This document shows positions 51,121 to 64,000 of a stretch of DNA of 64,000 nt, piece by piece. The position numbers and the translations under genes are program-made. The first letter of the stretch is position 1, and every line of letters begins with the position of its first letter. This stretch comes from Aphis gossypii (lineage: Eukaryota > Arthropoda > Insecta > Hemiptera > Aphididae), in assembly GCF_020184175.1 (NCBI RefSeq), contig NC_065531.1:55449213-55513212 (forward strand), given 5' to 3'. The notes beneath the pieces are model-generated. The model was not told the DNA's origin. It saw only the letters and a list, made by a program, of their open reading frames with translations, and did no database searches.

Positions 51121-54100
51121 ATGAAGTGTATAATATAATATATAGGTACCTATTATTTTTATTCTATATATTATCATACGAATTGACGCTGGCGGATTCG
51201 CTTCGGTTCGGTTTAACGCGCGCGGTCGGTATCCATTCGTCTTTTCATCGCCGCCGTTAACCCGGCGACGAGTCGTCTATACATCATTATAATTTATAAT
51301 ATTATAGGTACCAGAATAATTGTTGTATTTCTCATTCGGGGCGTAAGTGCTCATTATTTGGTGTTTCGCGCACCAGAACCGGTTTCCGAGTAAAACAAAA
51401 AAAAAGCACAACCCTCGAAACGCGGATTTCTCCCCGCCGCATTACCGCCCGACCGGAAAAAAAGTGAGTACCACCAATATAATACAATTATAGTCTTACC
51501 TTGTCTAATAAAAATCTTGCCTATACCGGCGTCTAACGTGGGTAACGGTTTTTTCGTCATTCGTCGTCTCGCCGCTATCATCGACCGTTTTCAAAAAGCG
51601 ACTCGCGTTCCGACACGTCTTACACAATTTTTGAAGATTATAGTACCCCACCGTGGCTTAATATGAAATGATATAGTTACATATCTAATATACATAATAA
51701 ATAAAACGTATTACATATTCATATAGTAATAATAATACATTATTAGTTATTACGTACCATCACTGATTCGTTGTGTTCGATGGGACGAGAGATTTTTGAA
51801 TTCGAGTATCGACAAATTGAATTTTAAATTATCGCAACTTAGGTATAAAATTAAAATAACAATTTCTACATAAGTCTTACTTCGTGAATTTAATTGATAC
51901 CGTTAATACACAATATTTTAAAATCTAAAACGTTTCTGATTTTTAATTAATTTTTCGATTTATTATTTTACTTAACACGATAATCAACCAAATATATTTT
52001 AATTCTAGTGAAAAGGAGCTTACAATAATATATATTTGTTCTAACACACTGATTTGTAGGAGAGTCGGTTTTTCACCCGTAAGTCATAATTTCCACTTCT
52101 AACCAAATTCATTTTTTTATATCCGATTTGTATCTATTTATACATACCTATATTAAAAAAAAATTATACCATTTCACTTTGACGTTAAATCAAATTCTTA
52201 AGTCTGGGCATCGCATTTGAAGTTGTACTGGTACTTAAAACGTTCAAAATTTAAAATACGAGGTGAAATCATAATTTACAGATGCCATAACGACTTACCT
52301 CTGTCCATAGATGCAAAAAAAAATATATGGCTGCCATATTTTAATTTAAAGTGGTTTAGTTACTAGTGGTATACTTAACATTGTTAAGTTAAATAATTTA
52401 TATAATCATCCGAAAAGATTTTAAATCCAGGAATGTGTAATAAATAATTTTTTCTGTGAAATTTACCACTCATTATACTCATTATTATAAATAAAAAAAA
52501 CTGGTACAATTCTTATGTATAAAAAAAAAACTCAAACTATTTATATTTATTGTTTCATCATACAACTCTGGAATCGCAGCGTTTGCTAAAGGTTTACCGT
52601 TTAAAATAACAAAAAATTAATTCGAAAAATTAAATTGGTTATCGTACTTAGGCATCACTAAAAATAATCCCAGTCCCGTATGTAAACGCTTAAAAAAAAA
52701 AATTAGTTTTCGTTTAGTAAAAGTGCACACGTTAAAGAAGTCGTTATTTCAAAGCATACCAAATAATAAATATTACCAATTATACCACCTACTTGTGACA
52801 GAATACACACAGTAGTTATTTGTACGAGTTTATGTTTATTTTAAATCTGATAAAAATAAATATTATATGCACTATAGGATTATATTTACTGGAGTTTTTA
52901 TATGTAGGTTTCTTACTACCGTGTTTCGACATCAACGATAATAAATTATTCGATAATATTATACCGAGGCCGACAATCGTGGAGATTAGTTTTGTATCTT
53001 CACTAATTATAGTCCGTTACGAAAATTTTTTACGAAATATTAGTGCGTGTCACATCAGTTTTTATTATAATGGGTTATAATATGTTGTTTTTACAACAGA
53101 AATCCAAAGAATTCCTTTAATTTGGTCAGTGATAGTTGTATAAAAGTGTATTGTATATCATTAATCTCGGACTATGCCAAAAATAATAATTTAATGCAAT
53201 TATATTTAACGATAATACTGCAGGTCAGAAAATTGTCACAGATAAATCGTTGGTCAGCGTTCGAAACAATTAACAAAATATAATAATAATTTCTACTGTA
53301 TGGGTCAACTCTTAAATTGTTTTATTTTACAGTCTAAGGAAGTGAACTCGTCATCTTCGTTCTGTTTATTCTAGTATTTTGTGTAATTTATTACTATTAT
53401 AATACACGCAATATAAATAAATAATAATATAATACATCGTTTTGGTTTTATTAATTAATAATATTATGCCAAAAAGTGAATACTGATTAGTGGACCTACG
53501 CTTTTGTCCTATAAATAAGTGTTTACAATATATTTATTTTTTTTATTCTAATTTCACTTATACGTTTTGAAAATTTATAATAAAAAATGAGTGTGTAAAT
53601 CATTTTCTACGTTCCATTTATTTTTTGTATAAAATAAGTGGGAAAATGTATTTTTTGTGTAGATTTGTCGACACAAAAGGGATTATAAAATGTAAGACAA
53701 CTTCGATATTTAATATTAATAATAATTCCAAATTTTTTTATAGGATTGCTTATACTAGATCGTACGTGCACCTCAGGTTGAGTAATGTTGCCCTATGATC
53801 TATTTAATATGATACTGAAAGTTTTCTCTGTGGAATATCAGTATAATAATGTATTTTATAAACATATAGAGCAGAAAATATGTTTATCTGTATTTGTTGT
53901 TAAGTTGGTTTTTCTATGGAATATTGAAATGAATAATAAAAGAAATTATTTTTAGTTTCTTGTATAAATTACTGAAATCTTTTAAGTTTTAGAGTTTTCG
54001 AACAACACTCATGGCAAAACGTTTAATTATTTTACTGAAAACTTGAGTGTCAATAACTAAATTTATCGACCACGTTCAATAATCAAAGTGTTTTTTCTTA

Positions 54101-57100
54101 CAAATCGGATAGAGCACCAAAATAAAACACATACTGTAAGCGTTATGGGTGCGTAAATGCTTATATGTTAAGTTATTTTTTCATACGCGTTAAAATGTAG
54201 ACCGTTAGAGGAGTAAAATAACTGCAACGGCGTGTACCGTATACCCCGGAAAGCGGTGTTGAGTAATTTTAAACCGAATTGGTCATAGTAAATGGTATAA
54301 CACTATATTATAACACGCGCGCTAAAATAATATGTTATTATTGAATATATAATATATTACGTATACATTATGTACGATAATGTCTCGACCAAGGACCTTA
54401 GTCGATTAATTTACGTTTCCGTTTTAATACGCGCAGTGCGGGAAAACAGAAATAAACGCTTTCGTCCCGATATATAATAATATAGCTGTGTCTATATAGA
54501 CTACATTATAATATAAAGTCTGTCGGCGGTGGCGTTCACCAATTTTTATTTACTCGATGGCGTTGGCGTCGACGGTGTACCGGTGCACGTGTTAAAAGGT
54601 TTACGATAAACACCGCCATAATGCATATTATAATAATGACCGAAAAAAGGGGCCGCATACTAGTTGCGTCTCAAAGATAGCTATATGAAAAAAGGTCTAA
54701 TTCGAATTGCTTCCCGAGTTTTCGTACGTTGTATCCGAGTTGTGGTCCTGCTTTTTGCGTTATGTTACAGCTCTATCAATATTTATTAAATTGATCAATT
54801 GAATTATACGTTTACACCTATAACGTTATTATCGCTGACCGTTTAATTACAACGACTTCTGTGCGAAATACTAATGTCTATCATGATTTTCATTCAAAGT
54901 TCAACGCCATGTTCTACAGTGCACATCCAAGTATTTATGTACGAGATTAATCGATGTTTTGAAAAATATATAGTGAAATTCCTGTACAAAATTAAGAAGC
55001 ACTCACTTAAATAATCGTAAAACATTAATAATTAGTATACAAAGTATTAAGTAATTATCATTAAATATATATATGTGCTTATTATGGCACAATTAGATGG
55101 AAATCAGATCAATGCATGTTTGAATTTATAATAAAAATTTCAAAAAATAAATTTTTCAAGAGTTCCATAGTACTATAGTAGCCACCCCAAAAATGACGAT
55201 ATGGGTCATATCGGGTCTAAGTTTTAGGCGATAGGAAAATTTGAAAATCTAGAACTGTTTATCGAACTTTAATATATTATTATTATGTTCTGAAAAACAA
55301 GGTTTTAAGCGGGGCCCGTCCAAGACTCGAGAGACGGTTGCCAACAGCAGCTGCAGCGATTTTGATCAAACTCTATACTTGCCGCTTGTGTGTTGGTTCT
55401 CGGCGTCGAATCGGCTTGTTAAAATTATTTCACGGCGACAATAATAATAACGAAATAATTACCGTCGCTTAGAGATGTTCAGAAATAATAATAAATAAAT
55501 ATATAAATACATAAACCGTATATAGAATCTGCAAACGACACGCGTTGTATATTATTAGGTATATATTATCACGTGCGTATATTAAAGAGGTTGATTTATA
55601 ATATTCAGTGTCTCGTCTCTGTGCCGCATAATCCGAAACCAGATCCGAGTCGGTCACCCCTCGCCGGTTTAAACGCGTCCGTCCGGTGACGATAAAAATG
55701 GCTTCGTCTTTGAGTTTTTCTTTATTTTTTTACGACCTAGGGGACGAGGAATATTATATTCTTAGGGTCTCGACCGTTTGGCGGCGAGCAGACAGTCGTC
55801 ATTATACATATATAATATTATAGCGTCTTTTCCACGACCGCATATGCGTGTGCGATAATAATAATAATCATATTAATATAAATATATATTTTAATCCTGT
55901 TAGCGGTTTTATACTTTTATATACATAATAATAATATATATAAACATTCACAAGACGTTGTCGTAGTATTATATTATTATATTATTGTCGTCTTATCCGT
56001 CATCGTTGTCGTTATCCACTTTTATAGGTATATACACCGCGGTGATAATCGTGTCGCGTGAGTCACGTGTACTTATGGCCTATAGGTGTATACACGTCTC
56101 TATATACAGACCGGGTACGTCTTCACTATACAAGAGCTTATATTATACATATAATGTACGGGACCGATTATCATAATAATTAACGTAAGATGGTTTTTTT
56201 TTTGTTATTTTCAAAGTCTTCTTCGTCCGTTATAATGGGGCCGATTTATATAGATAGGTATTCGATTAATAATCGGAAATGCACGCAAGCGTAAGCACAA
56301 TATAGGATTCGCATTCAAAACGCCCTGTGAGCGGATTACGAACTGGTGCGCGCAAATTTAAATTGGTCACGCGCGATATAGTCGTCGGCTGCAGGTTTAG
56401 AACCGATCGTGGTGGCGCGCTGTGAAGAAATTCGCGAGTCTTTATAGAAATTCTTGGATTTAAATGTAAGCTGCAGCGATACGTGTGTATAATATTATAT
56501 TATTATTATTATTGTTATGTGGCACGTCGGTCTCTTGCAAATAGATCGTTTTCTTTGAAATGTACGTCTTCAACTCGGCACCACCCACGTTCTCTACACC
56601 AAATGCCCACATTAAATATTATAATATATTATAACGACATTCGCCGCGTGTTAGGCAAATATGAGTGAGTATTTGGGCATGGATCGGAAACATAATATCC
56701 GTCGCCGCGTATACGTATATCGTATCGCACGAAGATCGATCGCGAGACGTTTTCTTGGGGATATGCAAATAGGCGTCAAACCCCGTTGTCGTATATCGTG
56801 TAAACGATACTTAAATATTATACTGTCGAACACACGATATTCAGAGAGTTACTTTTCGCACTTTTACGGTCTTGGCGCAGACGGGACAGGATCGGAAAGG
56901 TTCGCAAACAATTTTTTCGAAATTTATTAAATCGAAATGTACTCGATCGGTTTTCATTTTTAAGACGGTTTGAATAGTATTTCGAGTAGGTTGCTTATGG
57001 TTTTTGACTTTGTGCTTTATGCTTTGTGTTCACGATATCCTTTTTGATCGATAATAAAGAGACTTTGTGGAAAATTGTGGTTGCAGTATATGTTATGTTA

Positions 57101-57126
57101 ATGACGCGATGGCATTTCGTTTGCAG
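51121..57126. other. Upstream region of shakB, with alternating AT-rich and CpG-rich patches
   Basis: CpG-richer patches occur at 51180-51260, 51340-51600, 54200-54620, 55300-55460, 55600-55860 and 56280-56480. No coding exon can be supported. The 86-codon frame at 52820-53080 is hydrophobic and unfamiliar. The patches may be enhancers or alternative 5' exons of shakB. Confidence 0.35.
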
Positions 57127-57838
57127 GTATCTGGCGGAGGAAGGACAAGAAGAAGCGGCACTGTGCCGCCGGCCGGAGGAGGAAGACGACGACGACGACG
57201 ACGACCATTGGGGCAGCGCCAACAGTATCGCTGGTGCCGTGACCTGCACTTCCAGCACCGTCGTCATCAAGAACGACAATAACGACGACGACAGCAACAG
57301 CAGCAGCACAGCGGTGACAACCATGATGTCGGCCGCGAGTGCGGTCGGCGGCGGCCGTCTGATGGTCGTCGTCGACGTGAACGGCGCCGACAGCGACAGC
57401 TGACAGCCTGGACGACTGCGACCGTTGCGGGAATGCGGCGGTGCTTACGGATGGGGTGTCCCGCCGGCCCGGTACGCCATGCTTGACGTGTTCCGGGGCC
57501 TGAAGAGCCTGGTGAAAATCAGCCACGTGCACATCGACTCGCCCGTGTTCCGGCTCCACTACAGCCTGACCGTGATGCTGTTGTCCGCGTTCAGCCTGAT
57601 CGTCACCACCAGGCAGTACGTCGGCAACCCGATCGACTGCGTGCACACCAAGGACATACCCGAAGACGTGCTCAATACGTACTGTTGGATACACTCGACG
57701 TACACCATCAAAGAGGCGTTCAAGAAGAAGGTGGGCGTCAGCGTCCCGTACCCGGGTGTGGACAACACCCGCGGCAAGGTGGACGACCGCAAGACGTACG
57801 GCTACTACCAGTGGGTGTGCTTCTGCCTTTTTTTCCAG
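57127..57838 (+). other. shakB: shakB exon containing the start codon (5' UTR plus coding)
   Basis: Bounded by an acceptor (GGCATTTCGTTTGCAG, ending 57126) and a donor (CAG|GTTAGT at 57838/57839). The first 352 bases are GC-rich with GAC/GAG and AGC trinucleotide runs and form a frame open from the acceptor to a TGA at 57401-57403. That frame is the same as the shakB frame; only this stop separates them. The acceptor implies at least one upstream exon. Confidence 0.6.
57479..57838 (+). CDS. shakB: Innexin shaking-B, first coding exon
   Basis: Codes for residues 1-120 of an innexin, a four-pass membrane protein whose oligomers form gap junctions between cells. It begins MLDVFRGLKSLVKISHVHID, the N-terminus typical of the neural shaking-B isoforms of insects. 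TM1 covers about residues 30-44 (LTVMLLSAFSLIVTT). The YVGNPIDC signature is at 47-54. Extracellular-loop cysteines are C54 and C69, with the near-invariant TKDIPEDVLNTYCWI at 57-71. The start of TM2 is YYQWVCFCLFFQ at 109-120, where the exon ends in phase 0 at CAG|GTTAGT. Family members have about 360-370 residues, so two thirds lie in later exons that I did not find before 64000. The ATG at 57479 has a good context (GCCATG) and matches the family start; an in-frame TTG further upstream is not needed. In Drosophila, shakB builds electrical synapses of the giant fibre system. Confidence 0.95.
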
Positions 57839-60800
57839 GTTAGTGGACATCACTGCGCCGCGCGCCGTCGACACATTAATTTGTTTTAAATATTTCGGTT
57901 GTATGTTTAAGTTGGCACTTCTTGCTCATCAGCACATAATATTAATATAATGATCACATGTTATGACGTTATTAATATGTTTTCAATACCGTTCATGGCG
58001 GAAACGAATAACTGCCTCGCGAGCTCATTCTCTCATTTTGTATAGTAAAACCGTTCCTAAGTCGATCCGTCTCGTCGTGCAATGGTGAAATTTATTCGTT
58101 TTCAAAAAATAATTTACTTTATCCAATCAATAAGGTAAGATCTATTCATATTGTATTCCATAAGCGCCAAATTTGATGGATAGTATTGTTGTTTATACGT
58201 TTTATATACACATAAAAATGTCGTGAGGAGGGGGGGATTTGATCGTCCAAATGGTCTCCGATTGCCACTTTGCCAAAAAAAAGTTCATATCGGAAGTCGT
58301 CGTACAAAACATATATTATCTATACGTTCGGGCTAGTATTGATAAAGGTAATTTCGATGGCGTCTTTCTTTCCCCTATTACCATCGCCCCTCCGTAATTT
58401 CGTCTTATTAGTTTATTTGTTTTCTGCCGGAAGGGCGCCTCAGACAACACGTCAGAAAGTTTTTGCAGTAGCACACTACCGATATGAGTGAGAAAATTAT
58501 TTCCGCTCTGGAACTCTAATATCATATTATATACCTACTATATAGTAATCGTTGATCGATGACAACGTTTGGAGAGAATAGTAGTTTCTTTCTGTCCGTT
58601 TCTAATTAGGTACTGGTACTATGACACGCGATTTGTCATACCGCACTGTCACCGCAGAGACGTTATTTACCTGTAAATCGGAAGAAAAATAAACCGACGA
58701 TATTATGTGTACGTCTGACTATTAATGTCCAATATATTATGCACGCGTGACGTTCTGTTTTTTCGTTCAGTATTTACTATTTTATGTCTGTGTAGCGGCG
58801 AAACTCGCGTTTCGTATACATCGCGTAACAGTCGTAACGTTTAAATATAGTAAATTTCGGTAGTTAGAAACTCAATAAAAAAAAAGGGGAAAAAAAATTA
58901 AAATAATAAATAAATAAATAAGTAAATAGCGGAAAAAAAGCCTAAGAAAACTCTCGACCACACATAAGTAAACTCATAAAACTTCGACCCGCCCAACCGT
59001 CGTAATCGGTCGTAAATCGTGTGAATTCCAAACAAATAATCTCATCGCGGGCTACAAACAATAATATTAATAAGTATACTAAACGTTGTTTTGCTTGACA
59101 CGGCTTTACGCTCCTCATCAGAACTCGGGACAACCGTCATTACACAAATACACAACAATATAATGTGTGGCCTATAAGTATAAAAAACGGGCGTTTCGTT
59201 GACGTTTTTTAAGACAAAATATAATATTATTATGAATTATGATATTATAATTTTTAATCATGCGTGACAAATCGAATTCGTTTTGTCTGTATATATTATT
59301 ATTATTACGATGAATATATATATATATACATTTATATATTTATTTATTTAGCGCTGGTATAGCCTTATCAATAACGACTTGGTATGATACTTTACGATTT
59401 GCTAATGTGGTTAGTAATACAATTAGATTAATAACATAAAATATTGTGTACATTTATATCAACTTATTTTTTTCCATTACAATAAAACGTTAAAATATGC
59501 TTTTTAATTGAACCATATAAAAATGTTTATTGCCATAATAATGTGTATAATATGTCTAATGTTTATTGCCGCTAATGTTACGCTTTTATATTATTTGGAC
59601 ATAGATTACTTTCTTACATTCTTAGGTTTCCTAAACACGTGTTCGATTGATGTTTTGACGTATATATTTTATAATATGTTTATTATTATTAATATTATTT
59701 AACCGAATGACATTACGGTAAAATTTTACTATGACTTATTGAAGCCATTGAAGAGAACGGAAATATTGACCACTATTTTAGAAGTGACCATTCTATACAA
59801 ATTATAAAAAAAGATATCAAATACGTAATATGTACATTGTACATACTAAAAAAATGTATTTATGGTACGTACAATATACATATATAATGTATATATTAAT
59901 ATAATTAATATTCTTTAGAATATTCGCTATTCGGTGCTTCAAGGGTATTAATAAATTTTTCCCATAGCACCTAACTTATGAGTTATGAGACTAAAAAATA
60001 TGGCCGTTTAAGAAATTTTTTTTATAATTATCAAAAATACTTAACTTAAGGAATTTATAAGGTATGATCGATATAGGGTATATTATAGGCGCCTGCAAAG
60101 GTACATACTTGTATGTATGTATTTGTACATGCATGGATAATAATTTGTAAGTAGTGATCGGCTTAAAATAACAATTTTGAATATGTTCAGAGAAGGAGTT
60201 TAGATAATTCGAGAAAAACTAAGTTAACATTCATGATAATTCAATTAACTTCACGCGAATTCGCTGTTAGGGATTTTTTTCTAACGATGTTTACAATTTT
60301 GTGTTCAGATAAAATATGTTCGATAACGAATAAATTAGATTTTGATTGGAATTCTGCCATTGTGGGTATTATACAATACTCTAAAAAAATACATTATATG
60401 ACTGCAGCATCAGTGATGATGAAACAAAAGCTTTTATATTTTCTTTACGCTCTTTTGTGACATGTAAAAGCAACTTAGCATCGGTAAATATAATTTTTAT
60501 ATGTTAAAATTAAATTGAGTTTATTTTTACTGCATAATATAATTTGCACGTGCCCAAAGATGACGTGTTCAATCTACAGAAAAATAAATTCCGCAAGTAA
60601 TTTTTTGCCGATGTTTATTAAACAAAATATAACAATAATAATAGTCTTAAACCATGATTGGGAAGGAAACGAGTATCATTGATAATATTATGTTATTGTA
60701 TATAACTAACAACTATTATATAATACATATTATATACACATCAAACACGTGTGTTCTAATGTGTATATCTCTCGGACGAAGTTTATTATTTTAAATCACG

Positions 60801-62642
60801 GAAAGTCGTACCGTGAAATTAAATAATTTTGTTACAATGTTTGTATCGTCATCGTCATCATAATCGTCATAATTATTATTATTTACATGTGTCGCGAAGA
60901 TACGGTTAGTGGTACAAAATTATTATTAAGCTTAATCATAAACCAAATGAACGCGCCAAACCTTCGACCTCGGTTTGTCAAAAAAAGCAATTGTTCATTA
61001 TAATATATTATAGTGTTAATATGTTGTAATTCATTATAGACGAAATTAGTACACAACGACAACACGTTAAACATTTTAAGACCATAATGAGTTATTACTC
61101 ATAACCGATTTCCGATACTAGATAATTTATTATTATTATATTTCTGCAAATGATTGAGATAATTGGTGTTCTAACGTAGATTAGTCGTTTAAATAGTATC
61201 TACATAATATCATTATATAGTTGCGGTTGCAAATGACCATGTAAAATTGTATTTATTTCACCCTAACATGAATAGTGTACTTAACAGAATCTCATATAAG
61301 AATAAAACAACGAACACGTCATGCGTTCCTCTAATGTATGAGTATATAGTTTTATATACTAATATAATACTACACTACCTACCTATTGTCTTTTATTATC
61401 ACGGATTATTGGATTAACGATTTATTCGATCAATTTGTGCGCATATAAATTCCCACGATATTAACAAGGACAATTAAAGAGAAGATTACATTATAGTAGG
61501 ATCAGTCTCGAGAATCGTATTTATAGATACGCCAGTAACTAATTAAAGCATTTGTTTTTTATTATTAGTTTTATTACACTAATATATATATAATTATCAA
61601 TCATATGGATACGTGTAAAGTGTAGAGCAAAAGTTATCCACAATAAGACAGTGGGAATTTTATCGTTCAAAATTTGATAGCTATTGCCATTTGACCAATA
61701 TCTCACCCGATGATGTACCTCACTACCATATGTGATAATTTCCTAAATTTTAATATTGATTTATTTTATTATGTAGATGTAATATTCATTACACGTTATT
61801 ATTTTTTTTGCTCACATTGTTCACTGATGTATGTTTATAACTCTCGGAGTAAATCCCGTTCACTTGAAAGTAATGTTCAATTTTAACTCCAGCACCTCTA
61901 GTCATCCTTTCTTGCCCACATATTCACCCCCATAGATGACACTAACTATCCAATATCTATACTGTTCTGCCTCACGGTGTTCCATTATTACCGTAGCATA
62001 TTGTATTAAATAATGATCGTAACGATAATAATAAAAAAAAACAATACTGACGTATCGAAACGATTTAAATTCGCGTGCTGCATCAAACGCATTTTTTAGA
62101 TATAAATGGTAAAAAAACATAAACGGAGTGTCCGCGGGAAGGGAGGAATGTGCCACCTGGTAAAGATCATCGCACGTGCGGTTGAAAAACTATACCATAT
62201 ATACCTACACCACGGTCCGCGTTTGGCTGTCGGCCACCGGAACAGCTGTTTAAAACCCATCATCTATCCACCTCCCTTTTTTACACGCGCGTGCGTAACA
62301 TTCCTTTTTTTTTAGTTTTTGTTTTAAAATTTTTTTTTTTATTATTATTTTTTTTTTTGGACAATGCGATTTACGTGCCGGTTATGTCTAAAAATAATAT
62401 CGACTTTAAACATCAGGGACGTGCTGAATAAACGGATGGTTATAGGGCCAACGTATACGATATGTATTAGGCTCTTAAATACTTAAATTTACTCTTAAAT
62501 TATTGGTTACCTATAATAATATTATGTATAATAGGTACCTATTATAATAGCTACGATAAATAACGAAATTGATTCACGTCGAAAAGCTACTCGAATAATA
62601 TCGTTATATTATGGTTTATCATTTATTATATATGATTATTAG
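57839..62642. other. Probable shakB intron 1
   Basis: Follows the shakB donor and holds no recognisable innexin exon (I looked for the conserved W-rich segment after TM2). It is AT-rich with TA/TTA repeats and CpG-richer patches at 58030-58080, 58790-58860 and 62100-62290. Open frames here, such as 62106-62315, have no known motif. Confidence 0.4.
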
Positions 62643-62924
62643 CAGTGGCGTATTTGGGATAATTTTTCAGGGGGGGGGGGCAAAATGCAAAAATCTCTGA
62701 CTGTTACAATATCAGGAAATTTGAATGCAATAGGTAATTTATTCGTTGTTAGACACGGTTTTAACTTGTATACAGATATAATCCTAAAAAATAATATAAT
62801 AATACGCAATACGCATAATAATGAAATTTGACTTTTAATAATAGCTCAGTGCTAACGTATTTTGCGTAAAAAAAGTCTAGGGGGGGGGCAAATGCCCCTG
62901 TTGCCCCCCTCAAATACGCCATTG
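62643..62924. mobile_element. Poly-G type hAT-like MITE, perfect 8-bp target duplication
   Basis: The ends CAGTGGCGTATTTGGG and (reverse complement) CAATGGCGTATTTGAG are inverted repeats, with identical flanking octamers ATTATTAG (62635-62642, 62925-62932). G-runs of 9-10 lie inside both ends, and GGCAAATGCCCC/TTGCCCCCC sub-repeats are near the right end. The element is 282 bp, non-coding, and of the same family type as 46086-46246. Confidence 0.88.
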
Positions 62925-63612
62925 ATTATTAGGGTTGTGAATTTGTAGGAAAGTGCATTTTTTTTGATAATTTTGAAAAGTAGCTTTGTAAGTACATAAT
63001 TTGAATTATACAACAACGAATTGATATATGAAACTTATTTTGCATATTTTAGTCTTCAATTTTTTAGGTCGTTTTTTGCATTCTTAGGTCATATTTTCCT
63101 TTTTTAGTTAATTTCCAGTATTTTTTAATTGAATTCCAACTATTAACATATTTACAAATATTTTTTTTGTTTTACAAAATTTTTAAAACTTTAAAAAAAT
63201 GTTTCATGTGAAATTCAAATTCAATCAAAATTTTAATTTTTTTATTAAATTAACACATTTTTATGCGTGTAAAATGTAATGTATTAATGTATACTATCCT
63301 ATAATATCAATATAAATATAAAAATTAAATTAAAAACCATTTTTAAGTGCATTTTATATTATAATTTTCGTTATTTTATACTGTATTTTTTGCATTTTAA
63401 GTGCATATTTTATTGCATTTTTTTGACATTTTTAATGCATTTTTTAAAGTTACGAGTTCTATAGGCTATATTTAGCTATAGCATTTTAAATTTTAATTCT
63501 ATATTTCTTGAATTTTTTTTCGATTCAATATATGTACTCGTATTATTTATGTATACAGTATCTATATAGCAATATAGTATCGACGACAGCGTAATTTTGT
63601 CGTCGTTTGAAA
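62925..63612. other. AT-rich stretch with GCATTTT/AAGTGCATTTT repeats
   Basis: Short irregular repeats of GCATTTTAAGTGCATATTTT type recur at 62954-62965, 63346-63358 and 63385-63442. They look like part of a dispersed repeat, but no termini can be defined. No gene is seen. Confidence 0.4.
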
Positions 63613-64000
63613 TTACTTTGTTGAAAACTTTTGACTGGGTGGCTTTAACACTATTGACTTTAGTATTTCTTCAGTAATCGGTATTCTAAAATATCCTTTC
63701 TCAGTCTTCACTGTTGCCTTACGACGTGTTAGCCACCGTCTCTTGAATCTCTCTCCTAGATGTCGGTATGCTAATCTTTATCGTCAAAGGTAGTGGTGAT
63801 GGAGGTGGAGTTGGTGGTGGATTTGGTTTTTGGAGGCGGTTGTGGATTTGTTGGTGGAGGTGGTGGAGGAGGTAGATTCGTAGATGCCGAGAACGATGAT
63901 GATGTGTTCAGCGGGCTTGCACAATGCCTCCAGCACCGAAGTTCATTCTTGTAGACAACAATGTCTGATAGGAGTAATTTATTTAAATTATATGGGTAGT
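63613..64000 (-). pseudogene. Coding-like segment with proline-rich tract, frame broken; runs off the window
   Basis: From the window edge the minus strand is open in one frame down to a stop at 63773-63771. It reads LLLSDIVVYKNELRCWRHCA, an S-rich stretch, a PPPPPPP tract, then T/S-rich sequence ending TTTFDDKD. A second frame, open from about 63777 to a stop at 63615-63613, continues with RLAYRHLGERFKRRWLTRRK, then TEKGYFRIPITEEILKSIVL and KPPSQKFSTK. The second frame has a natural, charged protein-like composition, unlike the chance frames elsewhere. The overlap near 63775 suggests a frameshifted pseudogene or a retroelement fragment. I do not recognise the family. Confidence 0.4.

Noticed and set aside
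52820..53080. 86-codon hydrophobic frame
   Set aside because: No ATG at its listed first codon, I/L/F/N composition expected from AT-rich DNA, no family resemblance.
57425..57478. Upstream in-frame start for shakB at a TTG codon
   Set aside because: The innexin N-terminus is conserved from the MLD methionine at 57479, which also has a good start context.
57098..57874. 258-codon open frame antisense to the shakB exon
   Set aside because: It is the reverse-strand shadow of a GC-rich innexin exon; it is V/H/R-rich and has no domain, while the plus strand has a clear innexin.
1..64000. CRISPR array, tRNA, rRNA or prokaryote-type operon
   Set aside because: No regularly spaced repeats and no cloverleaf or rRNA core motifs were noticed by eye; the sequence is eukaryotic with spliced genes. 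A tRNA scan was not possible here.

Overview
The window is nuclear DNA from an insect, most likely an aphid (Hemiptera, Aphididae). It is very AT-rich (long TA/TAA/TTA tracts) and has spliced genes with GT-AG introns. It also holds short inverted-repeat transposons with TA or 8-bp target duplications, and repeated TAGGTACCTACCTAT-type words (for example near 11046 and 11749) that I associate with aphid genomes. The species call is an inference. Most of the 64 kb is intron or intergenic sequence; nearly all isolated short open frames look like chance frames in AT-rich DNA.

Three cellular genes can be supported. (1) On the minus strand at 7396-8125 is the first coding exon of a secreted or membrane NRF-6-like protein (nose resistant to fluoxetine / acyltransferase-3 family): a signal peptide, a long acidic low-complexity stretch and the start of the NRF domain, ended by a GTGAGT donor. 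The rest of the gene lies to the left, so 1-7395 is probably its first intron, at least in part. (2) On the plus strand at 38966-43752 is a complete seven-exon gene for a protein of about 285 residues that resembles augmin subunit HAUS7 (spindle microtubule branching); this identity is tentative. (3) On the plus strand at 57127-57838 is the first coding exon of an innexin, clearly the shaking-B (shakB) type, which forms gap junctions. Its remaining exons lie beyond 57838 and I found none before the window ends, so 57839-64000 is probably mostly intron 1. CpG-rich blocks at about 50.7-51.1 kb and 54.2-57.1 kb may hold its promoters or 5' exons.

Mobile-element remnants fill much of the rest. 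They include two internally deleted Tc1/mariner-like elements that keep pieces of transposase at both ends (1265-1839, 34425-34971) and a 1.47-kb TA-flanked element with a 238-bp near-perfect hairpin inside (35874-37343). There are four hAT-like miniature elements: two of a CAGGGGTGGCYAA family (41058-41360, 45726-45931) and two of a CAGTGGCGTA family with perfect 8-bp target duplications (46086-46246, 62643-62924). A decayed 3' end of a jockey/I-type LINE lies at 18561-18915 (minus strand), and there are two weaker miniature elements (3457-3713, 27375-27543). At the right edge (63613-64000, minus strand) is a frame-broken coding-like segment with a proline-rich tract.

I found no operon, CRISPR array, tRNA, rRNA or clear new multi-gene system. 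The observations most worth checking are an in-frame acidic ORF separated from shakB by a single UGA-C stop, the nested inverted repeats at 35.9-37.3 kb, and the ambiguous last exon of the HAUS7-like gene.
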